This document shows, in pieces, positions 46,705-59,171 of a stretch of DNA of 64,000 nucleotides; the stretch's first letter is position 1, and each line of letters begins with the position of its first letter. This stretch comes from Siphonodentalium dalli. Lineage: Eukaryota; Mollusca; Scaphopoda; Gadilida; Siphonodentaliidae. A model generated the notes under the pieces. That model saw only the letters and a program-made list of their open reading frames with translations. It had not been told where the DNA came from and searched no databases. The position numbers and the translations under genes were made by a program. The stretch is from NCBI GenBank assembly GCA_032622095.1, contig CP136068.1, positions 49,902,443 through 49,966,442 of the forward strand. The letters are read 5' to 3'.

Positions 46705-47572
46705 TTGCTGAAAAAGCCAAACATGGATAGGAACAATCTCGAGAGCTATAGACCTGTTTCTAACCTTCCTTTTATATCCAAGCTTCTTGAGCGCGTGGTG
46801 CTCTATCAACTAAGCCAACATCTGGATGATAACGATCTGAATGAACCCTTTCCAATCAGCTTATCGACGACACCACAGCACGGAAACTGCACTTATCCGC
46901 GTCACCAACGACTTGCTTTGTGCAGCAGATGATCACAATGTAACTACATAGCCTCATTTCTCGACCTCTCTGCTGCCTTTAATACTTTGGATCAGAACAT
47001 CATAATTTCACGCCTTAACAAAACATTCGGAATTTCAGGGAAAGTTCTCCAATGGTTCAAGTCATATATATCAGGCAGGCTCCAGACTGTTCAAAATAGT
47101 GAATTATGTTTCAAACCATATGAACTATCCTTTGGTGTCCCCCGGGGATCCGTGCTTTATCGCATGTACACTAAACCATTGGGGCAAATCATCACACAGA
47201 GAAATCTACAATACCACATGTACGCAGACGATACACTGATTTATATGCCCAGTTCACCATCGGAGTTGGCAATCAACATCTCAGAAATGCAGCAATGTAT
47301 AACGGCAGTGAAGAGCTGGATGGGCGCAAACCAACTGTGTTTAAATGATGACAACCCCGAGATAATGTTATTTGGAACAGATCACAGAATTAAGAACACT
47401 CCTTTGGACTGCATTCGTATAGGTGATTCCGACATAAAGCCATCGTCGTGTGCCAGATATCTGGGCATTCACCTGGACAGTACTCTGTCCATGGAAGTGT
47501 ACATAAACAATTTATGCAGAAGTCTATTTCTGGATATATGTATAGAATCAGGCCATTCATAACCACCGATGC
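46705..47572 (+). pseudogene. L2-like reverse transcriptase, unit 2 (broken)
   Basis: Same 5'-truncated RT as in units 1 and 3, with the shared frameshift after NEPF. It has a private in-frame loss of a few codons at GVPRGSV-LYRM, another shift around 46940-46990, and an altered end near 47545. The catalytic MYADDTLIY is kept. It ends at the junction with unit 3, again right after AAAAATCTT. Confidence 0.85.
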
Positions 47573-47912
47573 TACTAAAAATCTTGGAAGAAATGTGTCA
47601 CCACTATATAGATGACGTTCGCATAACATAATCCGATATTTGACGAGTTATTCGATCTAATAATTAGGCATGGTTCATGACCTTTGATCCATCAGGAAGT
47701 AGCTTTGTGTGCCGAATGGCAGTCTGGTCCGGCACGAGCGAAATCGCAACAATTTGCAGAAAACGCTGTCGCATGCAGCACTTATGTGCAGAAAGTTAAA
47801 AACAGCTAGGCTAGCTAGCAAATTATTTGTTATTACTTCAGATTACTTCAGTACTTTTCATCTCATTGTACATTGTATATACAATCCGTATGTTAGTCAA
47901 TCAGACTATTAA

Positions 47913-48391
47913 AGGTACTCAATCCGATAAAACTCCTCTCAATTACTATTTCAATGGCTTCGGGGGTCAAAAATATTTGATTCGAGTCGAGGAAGTCACC
48001 CATCAAAGCTCAGATTTGTTAGATATCGATTTTAGAAATCTATTATTTTTCATTATCGGGAATTCTTTCTGGCCCAGAAGACAGTCAAAATTTCGTTATT
48101 ATTACCACTTGATTATAGAGTTATCCATCCTTGTCTGTTTGAATAGAGTTTTGGCGTAAAATCTCGAGCAGGTTACCAAATTGACGGCAGTTATTAGTAC
48201 TCATCTCGAGCAATAAACAAATTTCAAAAATCAATATCTAATAACTCTGAGCTTTGTTTGATGGGTTCCTCGACTCGAATCAAATATTTTTTACCCCCAA
48301 AGCCAAAGAATTAGTAATATAGGACCCTCTGATCGGATTGTTGTTGTTGTAATCTGTTGAGATGGGGACCCTCTTTACGGATTGAGTACCT
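47913..48391. mobile_element. 479-bp TTAA-target element in unit 3
   Basis: The termini are AGGTACTCAATCCG at both ends (right end as complement), flanked by TTAA at 47909-47912 and 48392-48395. Unit 2 reads CTAA at the empty site. The right half is similar to sequences found in every unit (for example 43081-43242, which ends GGATTGAGTACCTTTAA), so older relatives occur throughout the array. TTAA targets fit the piggyBac or Kolobok superfamilies. Non-coding. Confidence 0.88.
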
Positions 48392-49766
48392 TTAAGTATG
48401 TTCAACCTATTTGATCACCCGAATGCCACCGTGACACATGTGATACATTACTAAGTAGGCTGGTGCACTAGCCTGCGGTCGAGAGAGACCCCACACAGCT
48501 ATAAAAATTCGCTGTTTTCAAACAATTTAATGGAATTTTTGTATATCACGTTCTTTTGGGACCACATATTGTGACAGTTTGGAAAAATTAATCAATTATC
48601 ACCTAAATAACTCAATAATTTAGTTTTAACTACAAAAACTCCCAATCTGTTTTATTTTTAATCAGAAGGTTTGAAACACGTATTTCTGGGCCACATATTA
48701 TTACACATATCGAGAAATAACAAACTTCCAAAATCGATATCTGATCACTCTGAGCTTTGATGGGTGGGTTCCTCGACTTGAATCAAATATTATTCACACC
48801 CGAAGCCAAAGAAATAGTAATTTGTGAGCGTCTGGTCGGGTTGAGTACCTTTAATCGCACCGATTCGCGTTGTCTGTTATCGACAACGCCGGCATATGGT
48901 GGACGTACCAATGAATGTTGTCACCTCGCAACAATAGTGCTATTGGTCGTGTCTACAACAGTCAATTTCATATATTTTATGGACTATTCTATATCATTGT
49001 TGCTTAATTTGACGTTAAATGTAATTATTTTGGTACCCACGAATCGACGGAATACAACTAAATTTAAAAAATGCGCCCTTATCATTGCTCCAGTCACCCA
49101 GCTAAAAACGACGTGATATATTTCGAACCAATCATGTCGTCGTATTAAAGCCGAGTCTGAAACGGTACGGAATCTGACGAGGTTTGCCGAATGATGTGGA
49201 AGTATATAGGTTATAGTCTGATTCAACAAGCAAACAGTTTATGGTTTCGATTTCTGATCAGACGAGGAAGACATCGGGAAAAACCCAACTTTATTCACAG
49301 GCGGATTAAATGAGAACCGGTGTACCTGCTTTGTTTTCCGACCAAACTGACCTGCAGCAAACACCGCTGGTTAATGAATACGTTTATAGATTGCGGGGGT
49401 ATAGGAATTGCATGTTACATTCATTGGAATTATTGCCGGTGTGTGATGGTTCAGGAAACTGAGGAATAATAATCAGGTCTGGGCTAACCAGCGATCGATC
49501 TATAAATATAATACTCGGTGTCAAGAGCAAATTGTTAAGGTGAGTATTAAATAATGATGTTTTGTCCCATTTGTTCGGAAAAGTAAATGAATATGTATAT
49601 ATATATATATAACCTACCATCATGATTGAGATAGACGTATCGTTGTGTTCCTATGATGAGGCGCTCAGGCAGATTTTACTTTGAATTTCTTGATTTCCTT
49701 CTCCCGCATCAGTTTTGAGATGAACAGAGACAGAATAAATCATGGTACGATCAGGCACTTACCATG

Positions 49767-49878
49767 GGTGTGTGTGTGTGGGGGGGGGGGGGGTGCGATT
49801 GTGCGTGCGTGTGTGAGGGTGCGCGCGTGTGGTGTGTGACCGTGTGTGTGAGGGTGTGTGTGTGTGTGCGTGGATGTC
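49767..49878. repeat. GT-rich microsatellite in unit 3
   Basis: Counterpart of 41053-41214, with a 14-base poly-G run and alternating GT/GC stretches. Confidence 0.9.
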
Positions 49879-50229
49879 TCACCCCCAATGAGGATCATAA
49901 TTTTCAATAGTTGGAAATTAAATGTTACAAGTAAATCGAACGACCTAAGTGTTTCAATCAGAGGTAGTGATTTTCCGACTTCGAATTGGTGCCGGGTGTT
50001 TATTTTCCAACTCGGAATTCCAATTCTAAATACTCGTCACCGATTTTCCAATTCCGGAATCGTACAAATTGTTTTTCCGACTCCGAATGCTGACATTTTG
50101 ATTTTCCGCTTATCGGTGAGGTAACTCCGGAGCCGAATAAAGTGGCAGCGTCAACGCAAAAAGAATATAAGGTAAAACACTTCAATAAATAGAGAGTAAT
50201 CAATTGGTTTCGATGTCTATGTGTCATAA

Positions 50230-51646
50230 TTGCTGAAAAAGCCAAACATGGATAGGAACAATCTCAAGAGCTATAGACCTGTTTCTAAACTTCCTTTTAT
50301 ATCCAAGCTTCTTGAGCGCGTGGTGCTCTATCAACTAAGGCAACATCTGGAGGATAACGATCTGAATGAACCCTTTCCAATCAGTTTATCGACGACACCA
50401 CAGCACGGAAACTGCACTTATCAGCGTCACCAACGACTTGCTTTGTGCAGCAGATGATCACAATGTAACTACATAGCCTCATTTCTCGACCTCTCTGCTG
50501 CCTTTAATACTTTGGACCACAACATCATAATTTCACGCCTTAACAAAACATTCGGAATTTCAGGGAAAGTTCTCCAATGGTTCAAGTCATATATATCAGG
50601 CAGACTCCAGACTGTTCAAATTGGTGAATTATGTTCCAAACCATATGAACTATCCTTTGGTGTCCCCCGGGGATCCGTCCTTGGGCCCGTGCTTTATCTC
50701 ATGTACACTAAACCATTGGGGCAAATCATCACACAGAGAAATCTACAATACCACATGTACGCAGACGATACACTGATTAATATGCCCAGTTCACCATCGG
50801 AGTTGGCAATCAACATCTCAGAAATGCAGCAATGTATAACGGCAATGAAGAGCTGGATGGGCGCAAACCAACTGTGTTTAAATGATGACAACCCCGAGAT
50901 AATGTTATTTGGAACAGATCACAGAATTAGAACACTCCTTTGGACTGCATTCGTATAGGTGATTCCGACATAAAGCCATCGTCGTGTGCCAGATATCTGG
51001 GCATTCACTTAGACACTCTGTCCATGGAAGTGTACATAAACAATTTATGCAGAAGTATATTTCTTGATATAAGGAGAATTTCTCACATCAGGCCATTCAT
51101 AACCACTGATGCTGCTAAAAATCTTGTTTCGTCATTTGTTCTTTCAAAGATTGACTACTGTAACCCACTTCTGGCTGGCTTACCAAAGTCAGAAATTGAT
51201 AAACTTCAACGTATGATGAACATTGCTGCTCGTATGATTCTTATGCTTCTCGTATGATTCTTAAGAAGCCTAAATTTTCTGACCTGTCACCAATGTTCAA
51301 AGAACTGCACTGGCTACCAATTCAAGCCCGTATTGACTATAAAATTGCTGTCCTATGTTGTAAGAAATTTGTATGTCTCTCGCCTCTCCCTGTGTATATT
51401 GAATCTCTTCTTTCATGCTATGTACCTGGTAAACCAGGCTTAAGGTCTGCTGATAAAATATTACATGCTGTCCCCAAACGTGACCTTGTTAATTATGGTC
51501 GTCGATCTTTTGAATGCTACGGTCCAAACCTTTGGAATTCACTCCCGCTTACACTTAGGAATTTTGCTACTTTGGAATCTTTCAAAACAGAACTCAAAAA
51601 GTATCTGTTTAAACTTCACTATGGCAACGACGATGACCAAAGCTAA
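50230..51646 (+). pseudogene. L2-like reverse transcriptase, unit 3 (longest copy)
   Basis: It carries the RT from LLKKPN to the C-terminus. Blocks: YRPVSKLPF; FGVPRGSVLGPVLYLMYT; MYADDTLI; SYLG-type LGIHLD; FVLSKIDYCNPLLAGLP; KLQRMMNIAARMI; FKELHWLPIQARIDYKI; LRSADKILHAVPK; LWNSLPLTLRN; LKKYLFKLHY, then stop at 51646. These are the canonical thumb and C-terminal blocks of L2-like elements. Breaks: the shared shift after NEPF, shifts near 50480 and 50930, and a short duplication (TATGATTCTTA) near 51245 that interrupts the frame. Confidence 0.88.
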
Positions 51647-51847
51647 GCACATATTTCCTGCATTGTTTTATACAATATACACACAGCCTTCATCCTGATT
51701 TGTATATGAATTGTTTGATTTATTTCATTGTAGTTATTGTTTGTGTGTACATGCGTATATGTGTTTGAATGTGCTGGAGCTCTGTCATCTGTTGTATCAT
51801 TGAGCGCTTTGGGCCTCATGGGATAAGGCGCTTTAAAAATGCTATAC

Positions 51848-51861
51848 ATTATTATTATTAT
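51848..51861. repeat. ATT repeat tail of the L2-like element
   Basis: ATT units directly after GCGCTTTAAAAATGCTATAC, preceded by a GAGCGCTTTGGGC / AAGGCGCTTT pair able to form a short hairpin. This is the usual 3' end of L2-type retrotransposons. Confidence 0.85.
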
Positions 51862-51862
51862 A

Positions 51863-52289
51863 ATTCACGAGGGGAGCCGGGCCTGATAAAACCCGAGCGA
51901 GCGGAGCGGCTAACCGGTAATGATTTTTTTTAGATTATAGATTACTTATTGGTAGTGATATTCCAAGCTGTTGTGGATCAAGGAAACTTGGTCTAGGATA
52001 AGGGGAGTCACTCTAAATTCTTCTATAATTATCTTTCAATCAAAACTTTAAAAACAATTAATTCTGCTTTATTTTGTAACTAATGAAAGACACAGCCGAA
52101 AGACACGGAATAATTATTTTCTGATAATATTTAATACAAACATGTATAGGTTACACAAATCTTTAAAAAAAAAATCAATATGCAAGAAATTTAGAGTTCC
52201 CTCTATTACAGCAGTGAGCACTGTGCCAGGAAGATCAAACGATCTGTTTAACCCGGGCGGGCTATTATAGATCGATCGGTTGTTCACCC
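51863..52289. other. No gene recognised
   Basis: Short AT-rich stretch with GGAGCCGGGCC / GCGAGCGGAGCGGC GC-rich sequence just after the L2 tail. No feature supported. Confidence 0.5.
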
Positions 52290-52755
52290 TGACCTTGTAA
52301 TTGTTTATGGTTCCTTCTGATTAAAAATAAAACAAATTGGGAGTTTTTGTAGTTAAAAAACTAATTTATTGAGCCATTTAGGTGATCATTGATTAAATTT
52401 TCCAAACTCTCATAATATGTGGTCCCAAAAGAACGTGATATACAAAAGTTCCATTAAATTATTCGAAAACAGCGAATTTTGATAGCTGTGTGGGGTTTCT
52501 CTCGACCCCAGGCTACACCAGCCTACTTAGTAATGTATCACATGTGTCACGGTGGCATTCGGGTGATCAAATAGGTTGAACATACTTAGTAGTCTGATTG
52601 ACTAACATACGGATTGTATATACAATGTACAATGAGATGAAAAGTACTGAAGTAATCTGAAGTAATAGCAAATAATTTGCTAGCCAAGCTGTTTTTAACT
52701 TTCTGCACATAAGTGCTGCATGCGACAGCGTTTTCTGCAAATTGTTGCGATTTCG

Positions 52756-55383
52756 CACTGAAAAAAAAAACTTAGTCAAAAGTAACTAAGTTACCTTAGT
52801 CAGAACCCCCGTCTCAAAACTAACTAACTTAGCTTAGTCAGAAATGACTAAGGTTGCCCTTAGTCATTTCTGACTAAGGCCTTAGTCAGAAATGACTAAG
52901 GCCTTAGTCAGAAATAAATAAGCCCTTAGTCAGAAATGACTAAGGCCTTAGTCGGAAATGACTAAGGCCTTAGTCAGAAATGACTAAGGCTTGACTAAGT
53001 CATCACTGTATCCAGATAGTACATTTAATTGGGCCTAATTATTGGGGGTATCATAGCCCTGCAGCCTCAGCTGAACATCGCAACTACAGATTAAAATAAC
53101 TGAAAATAATGACTTACAGGTATCAACATAAATTTTATTAACTATTGAAACAATTAGACAATATAAACAATGTTTTATCTTGAAAGAAAATTATTCATCA
53201 CAGAATACTAGTATGCATTGAATATACATTCAATATCTGACCAGTCGATAATTGTTTCAAAATGAATGTGTTTTCAGAAATGCATGCAATATGAACGCTT
53301 TGTTGTGGTCACATTTTGAGTGAATCGCGGAAACAAACCTCGCAACATTTGATTTAAATGTCACAATTTTGAGCGCAAAGTGTCACCATATTAAGCGCAA
53401 AATATTGCAATAATATCACAAGCGACATGCTTATAAGTGTTTCCACTTGCCAAAATAGCATGCTTAATACACCACTTCTTTTGACTGGTACTGTACTACT
53501 GTATATATCAACAACAGCTACCGGTATTTGGGATTGGTCCCTTCAAGACAACAGCAGATCCAATAAACATGTAACTGTGCGCAATGACTTGGCGACAATT
53601 TTCCATGAAATATCAGTGAATCAGCCGAAGATAGTTTGATAAGAACATCCAACCAATAACAGTGTACTCCTGGTAAATTGTCGTGATGCCGGTAACTTGA
53701 CGATAACATGGCGAATAATGACAATGTCTCATATCCACACATTTCAATGAACAATGATGAACACAGATGAATTGGTCGGGGTCATTGTAAAGTTGGAATT
53801 GTAGATACATGTATGTGATCATCCATCACTACACAGCATCAGTTTCATTGTTTTTTTGTGTTTTGTTGACGTTGGAGCTATGTGAATTACACTGGTGCGC
53901 ACGCCGCATATCCTCTCTTGTAATTGTACATGCATGTCAATGTGCTCGGAAAGAATCAGATTCTGAACAAGTACCGTACTGTCAACTGCATTTTCACCAT
54001 TCTAATATTAATAGCTGCTCGTTGAGTCGTTGTTATTATTGTCACTATTGCTTGACATCGAAGCTTCAGCCTTGTGTTCATCTGAATGAAGTCAGACCTT
54101 TGATTCGACTGAATAGATCATGTCATGATTCATCGATTAATTGGCATGCATCACTGCTCTCGATGAATTTAGTGGAAATTGTCGATGATTAATAAGCCTT
54201 TTTTCGCAGAATTTAAACTTGTGCGGTTATCAAAGGAGTTCACCGAAATCAGACCGTCTTTAACAACTGTCCGCAATCGAACAGGTAACAGTCTCGATCA
54301 CCAAACCAAGCCGGAATGAACTTCAACTTGGGGTAGTCGTCCACAATGCCACAGCGAAAAACGTTCACCGCACGTTATGTACTGACTACTGTGCAGTATT
54401 GTGTACGGTACATGTAACCTTGAAGGAGTCATCAGGCACAAATCTAATTTTGGCAGCAAATATTTCAGGCGCCGTTCTTTCACATGTAGAATAAAGATTC
54501 AAGCTTTTATTCACAAATTGTCCACTTGTTGAAAGCAGCTGAATAATAAATTAGTTCAACAATACACGATTAACGGTTTCGCAGATTATTTTCCTAACTT
54601 CTCTTTTATCCTGGTTTTATCCGCTCTCCAAATACGCCATGGTTGTTATTTATGTAATATGTCGTCTCTTTTAGTTCTTTCGACGCCAATATCACGTCTA
54701 AATCACTCTGATTTTAGTGATTTTTCCGAATTAAAAATGTCAGCAAACCATAATGGTTGGCGATTATCGCAATACGATAGGGGAACACTTTTACGTTCGT
54801 ACTCATATTTCACCAATTTTTGTACCTGGGTTGCCTGTCCTGAGTTTCACGTCAAAATGGCCAATTTGATTCTATTTGTCGTTGTATACATATTTATCAC
54901 CCCATTTATTATTCATTTTCATAAAAATAAAATAAAAGAAGCTGAAGATGACATGTTTAAAATGTTTGAAGGCTTTGAAGCATGAATTTGGCGATAAGTA
55001 GTTTTCAGAGTACGTTATACTTGCGACAGTTACGTTACGCACACAATGTTCCCCTATCGTATTGCGTGACAATAATTTGCGTTAAATTTACGTACTCGTC
55101 CATAGACGTACCGACCCGATTAACACAGGATGGATGCGATATTATATACATATTAAATGTCAGCAGAGTAAGATTCAGTCATACTGTATGGAGTCATTGC
55201 CGCATATAATATGTCGCCGATAAGTATACTATTGAGTTTTGACGGCATGACTGAATCAAGAAAATATTAACCTTAGTAACTAAGGTGTGACTAAGGTCAC
55301 ACTTAGTTACTTTTGGCTACGTTAGTCAAAAATAACTAAGTTACGGGTTGACTAAGGCTATGACTAAGTTTTTTTTTTCAGTG
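52756..55383. mobile_element. EnSpm/CACTA-like non-autonomous element, 2.6 kb
   Basis: The termini are CACTGAAAAAAAAAACTTAG and its complement, flanked by a 2-bp CG duplication (52754-52755 and 55384-55385). The empty site TTTCGCTCG is readable in the array units. Dense subterminal TTAGTCA/TGACTAA motifs lie at both ends, as is typical for CACTA transposase binding. The interior has open frames of up to 127 residues (53809-54192, and 54659-54985 with a hydrophobic segment) but no transposase motifs. An inverted 19-bp phrase GCAATACGATAGGGGAACA occurs near 54770 and 55047. Confidence 0.8.
52795..52995. repeat. Subterminal array of CTTAGTCA palindromes
   Basis: Repeats of CCTTAGTCAGAAATGACTAAGG, each a self-complementary hairpin (9-bp arms, GAAA loop), six or more copies at roughly 22-28 bp spacing. 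The right end of the same element has looser TTAGT/ACTAA motifs (55270-55370). Confidence 0.9.
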
Positions 55384-55444
55384 CGCTCGTGCCGACCAGA
55401 CTGCCATTCGGCACACAAAGCTACTTCCTGATGGATCAGATAAC

Positions 55445-57240
55445 ATGATCGTCGTTGAAATTAGTACCCATAATCCTAGATGCATCATACATGTGTATAT
55501 GCCTGCTCGAGGGAAGACTACAAATGAGCAAGAATTAAAGAGCATGCTGGCAGAAGTAGAGGCAGCTATAATTGAGAAATACAGATCTTCTCACCAGGTA
55601 CTCCTATGTGGTGACTGGAGTGCAACCCTTATTCAGAGAAATAACGTCAAAACAGATACCACCTTTTATAAATTTACTGCAGATGATAAAGTGAAGATAT
55701 ACAACTCTGATCGTCCAACATTCTTTGATCGCAAATTGACTATATACTAGTGACAATTGAAGATGCACACCTATATATACTGCATGGTGCAAATGTTATA
55801 CAGACAGAACCTCGAAATACTTGAGACCATATGTTCCAGTATTGGAGTAAATGTAACAAAGGCAGATGCCGACAGTTTGTCAATGAAAATTTGTAAACAA
55901 AAGAAAATTGAAGACTTATATTCCACTACTGATAATGATCTAATATACTTTATATAACACAAATATTGATAGATGCAGCTAAACGTAGTACCCAAAATAT
56001 GAATAGCGGGAATGGCAAAAATTAGACTCCTAACATATGGTCACCGAGGATAACTGAAGTATCTAAACAGCCAACATTGCCTTCTGAAATTGGAAGAATG
56101 CACGAAGACCAACTGATGTGAACAGTACAACTCTAATAGAGAAGAAACTACAGCGAAACAGCCGAAGAAAATACTGAGAACACATATTGCCAGGAAGAAA
56201 GAAGAAAACTAGTTACGATTATGGATGCGAAAGAAGACGATCAACACCTGTTCTATAAATTACTCAATGTACAGATATAGCAAAAAGCTTACAGACAAAC
56301 CAACTATTTGTAAATGGAACTATGTTTTCGTCATCTCATGAAGTATGTGACGAGAGGGCGCACTATTTCCAATATCAGGCCGAAACTTCAGAAGATGAGA
56401 AATGCAATGACAACCACAGAAAGGAAGTACATAAGGACATCTAAATTATAAGACAATTATGTTTAATATGTATGTACGCACATCTATATGTTATATCTTG
56501 AGTTGTTCATTACCATAGTAAAGATACATTCTTTTGTATGCAGAAGTGACGGGGAAGATATTGCTAAAATCATTAAAACTTTAAAGGGGTACTGTACGCC
56601 ATTTTCATTAAATTTCCGGTGACAACAACGATCTAATATCGATAATATATAGAAACATAAGTAATTTGAGTCGAAGATGTATTCTGTAAACGCTCAGGTT
56701 AATAGGCTATCTTAAAATTTAATAATTTAAAAGTTAATAATTTGATATAAATTGAATTTATGACTGGAGCCATAAAATGGCGTCAATTAAATTACGAATT
56801 ACCGTAATCAAAAATAGTAATTGAGGGATACTGGATTTTTAAACCGATCGCACACACGATTGCTTAAAATATTATGATGATACGGGGAGAACACTCAAGC
56901 CACTCACTGACTAGCGACGATACAAATAACTTAAATGATTATATGGGACTAGTATGCATATAATATAACTTTTATTTGATTCATTTGGTTGAAAACTTTA
57001 CAAAAATTACTCGACAACGACAATTTGTATTTTTGCATTCCGGTAAATTTGTCATCCGTAACATGACTTCGTACTCAACAGACTTTCAAATAATGGAAAA
57101 ATTGTTACCTTATTCTCCGACTCGGAGACTATAGAAACCAACAACAACATGTGGCGTACAGTACCCCTTTAAGCAGCAGGGAAGCTCAAGAAGCAACGGG
57201 AATACAGGCATGCAGAGCATCTCATATTCTAATTCATTCA
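55445..57240 (+). pseudogene. Decayed APE-type non-LTR retrotransposon, split by a TTAA element
   Basis: The first 101 residues resemble the middle of an APE endonuclease: a VYMPARG block and HQVLLCGDWSATL, equivalent to the GDFNA catalytic block. Further downstream, broken frames give a linker-like stretch (MDAKEDDQ, around 56222-56250), QTNQLFVNG and EVCDERAHYF (56290-56370). After the inserted element come EAQEATGIQA residues that fit the start of the RT fingers. Many stops and shifts; non-functional. It is of a different family from elements I and II and from the L2-like copies. Confidence 0.6.
56585..57168. mobile_element. 584-bp TTAA-target element inside the decayed RT
   Basis: The terminal inverted repeats AGGGGTACTGTACGCCA (left) and their complement (right) are flanked by TTAA at 56581-56584 and 57169-57172. 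The retrotransposon reading frame resumes on the far side. No open frame of interest. Its target and size resemble the element at 47913-48391, but the terminal sequences differ. Confidence 0.88.
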
Positions 57241-57804
57241 TGTCAAGTTTCATAAATATATTTCGCCGCATATTTCGGTTTATGTATATGTATGCTATGA
57301 ATGTTCATGTTGATGTTTCATTGTATTGTATTTTAACTTGTGAATCGTCCATGTGTATTAATAATTCTGTTTTACTGGATCTAGCCATTGACATTATTTG
57401 ATTTAATTTGATGATACAAACACAACGACCCTATCTGAAACGTGAAAGGTATAGGCAATGTATTAGCAGGAAATCTTCGATACTCCGGTGACCACAAGAG
57501 GGAAATGTATATACTTGAATTATGATTTTCTTTTTTCTCTCTATTTCGCAACGTTTGGTCTTGATTTATTTCGGTTTCAACTATAGTAATATTCCGTTAT
57601 CCGTTAACTTGCTGAAGTCAGCGAAGTGGCAAGACAGTGAAGTTTAGTAAATGTCGTCTGATTGTTAAATATAATTTTAACAATAATTGACATAAAAATT
57701 AAACTAAAAAACATTAAAAACGGAACAATATCATCACAATCACAACCATCACCACGACCATCATCATTAACAACGACACAAAATTGAACAAATAGAGTTC
57801 ATTG
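57241..57804. other. No gene recognised
   Basis: AT-rich sequence with a short CAT/CAC-rich run near 57731-57770. No supported feature. Confidence 0.5.
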
Positions 57805-58995
57805 GCGGAAATTTTGGCGCGTTGGATCGACAAACCATTTTTGCAAACTACCAGGGTAGGCGTTTTTGTCAACCTGTCATCTAACAGGGGCAATTCAACT
57901 TTGTTTGACCCGATACTGGTCCGATTTTGCATCATATTTTAGAGTATGGTCCATATTGACGTCACAATTTACTCCCATGCCGTGCCCAAACCAGACAAAT
58001 CTGCCTTGGCGTTCATCTAGGGTGTCTAGCGCCCAAAACTATGGTCTCACATTCATTAAAGGGGCACACATGGGCCCAAAATAGGTCGAAAATGGCAATT
58101 TTCGATTCTACAACAAGAAGCAGAAATGTCATCAGAGGGATTAATTTTTAATTTTATTGGACGGCTCCCGCGCCAAATATGCTGTCGTATCGCGAGCTTT
58201 ATGTTTCCAATTTGTTTTATGGCGATAATGAGCACGGGACAAGAAAGTCGCCCAAACTATATTAAATTGCGTCTATTTATATACCCACGTCAAAATAAAT
58301 AAATTTTGTTCGAAAAATAGGTTACAATACACCAAATGATTTGCATAGGCCTCAGTGTTAACAAATCCCGCTGGCCTGTATTCGCTGGAAAGCTTTGATC
58401 CTGCACCGCAGCACGAGTATATAAAATTGAAGAACGCCCTTTTAGAAACAAGAAAATGTGCTCAAAAGTACTTGTCAACGATCTCGCTGCAGTTTGACAA
58501 ACGTCATAATACCCTTAAAATTGAGAAAAAAATGACATCGAAAAAAAACACCAACCCCTCCCATAAATTATTCGCCAATTTGACAGCCGTAACTGTTCAC
58601 CATGTCGCTATATTTTATGTTTCTCGTCGGGAAACACGTTTGTGCATATTTTCGTGCAATTTTCATCCATGTACCATTGACCATTCAGCTGCCAGATTTT
58701 TTTTTATGCTGATCCTAGCTTGGGGGTTCCAGGGGAATCACTCTACTAATTTGTATTTGGTGTATTGAAACCTATAGTGGTCAGTGAGAAGACAAGAAAG
58801 TCGCCCAAACTATATTAAATTGCGTCCATTTATATATCCACGTCAAAATAAATAAATTTGGTTCGAAATATGTCTGTGTTCTTACTTTATTAACCATTTT
58901 CTGCCACCAGCCGTAGCTGAATGTGCAAAACAATTACCTTGACTTGAATGTCAATTTTTTTTCATTTTAACTGCCTTTGGCCAAAGTTAACAATG
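57805..58995. repeat. 1.15-kb direct repeat, copy 1
   Basis: It aligns with 59172-60325 at an offset near 1,368 bp, with high similarity (for example GGCGCGTTGGATCGACAAAC at the start of both). About 85 bp (58239-58325, with AAGAAAGTCGCCCAAACTAT) are repeated again within the copy at 58789-58870. In copy 2 that inner place carries different sequence. No coding motif in any frame. Confidence 0.85.
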
Positions 58996-59171
58996 ACGAT
59001 GTACATTCTGGTTGTCGATCAGATAGCTTGTAGATACCACTCCCAGAAAATATACCATACGATTCGCTAGGCGAATTGGGCGCACTTAAGTTTCAACTTG
59101 GGCGCACCTACACAATTTTCCAAAAAAATCGACAGAAATCCAAAATTGTCCCTTCACTAGAATGCATTTAT

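Larger units (their letters stand above)
42471..47580 (+). repeat. L2-bearing tandem unit 2
   Basis: Second direct copy. It is longer than the others because a 2.1-kb inverted-repeat element sits at 44335-46457; units 1 and 3 show the uninterrupted sequence CGAATTGGTG at the same place. Without it the unit is about 3.0 kb. It contains no host gene. Confidence 0.85.
47581..51862 (+). repeat. L2-bearing tandem unit 3
   Basis: Third direct copy and the only one with the complete 3' half of the L2-like element, including the 3' untranslated region and the ATT tail. A 479-bp TTAA-flanked element at 47913-48391 is private to this unit. That the first two units stop at the same RT codon shows that the array arose by tandem duplication, not by repeated retrotransposition. 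Confidence 0.85.
52290..55440 (-). repeat. Partial inverted copy of the L2-array unit, interrupted
   Basis: 52290-52755 and 55384-55440 together are the reverse complement of about 42553-43060 (the non-coding left part of a unit, with GTGTGCCGAATGGCAGTCTG). The gap is the EnSpm-like element. Its existence makes the array end in an inverted duplication. Confidence 0.85.

Noticed and set aside
53809-54192. 127-codon frame as the EnSpm transposase
   Set aside because: No acidic catalytic signature or zinc-finger pattern of that family is visible, and the composition is biased to Ser/Cys/His.
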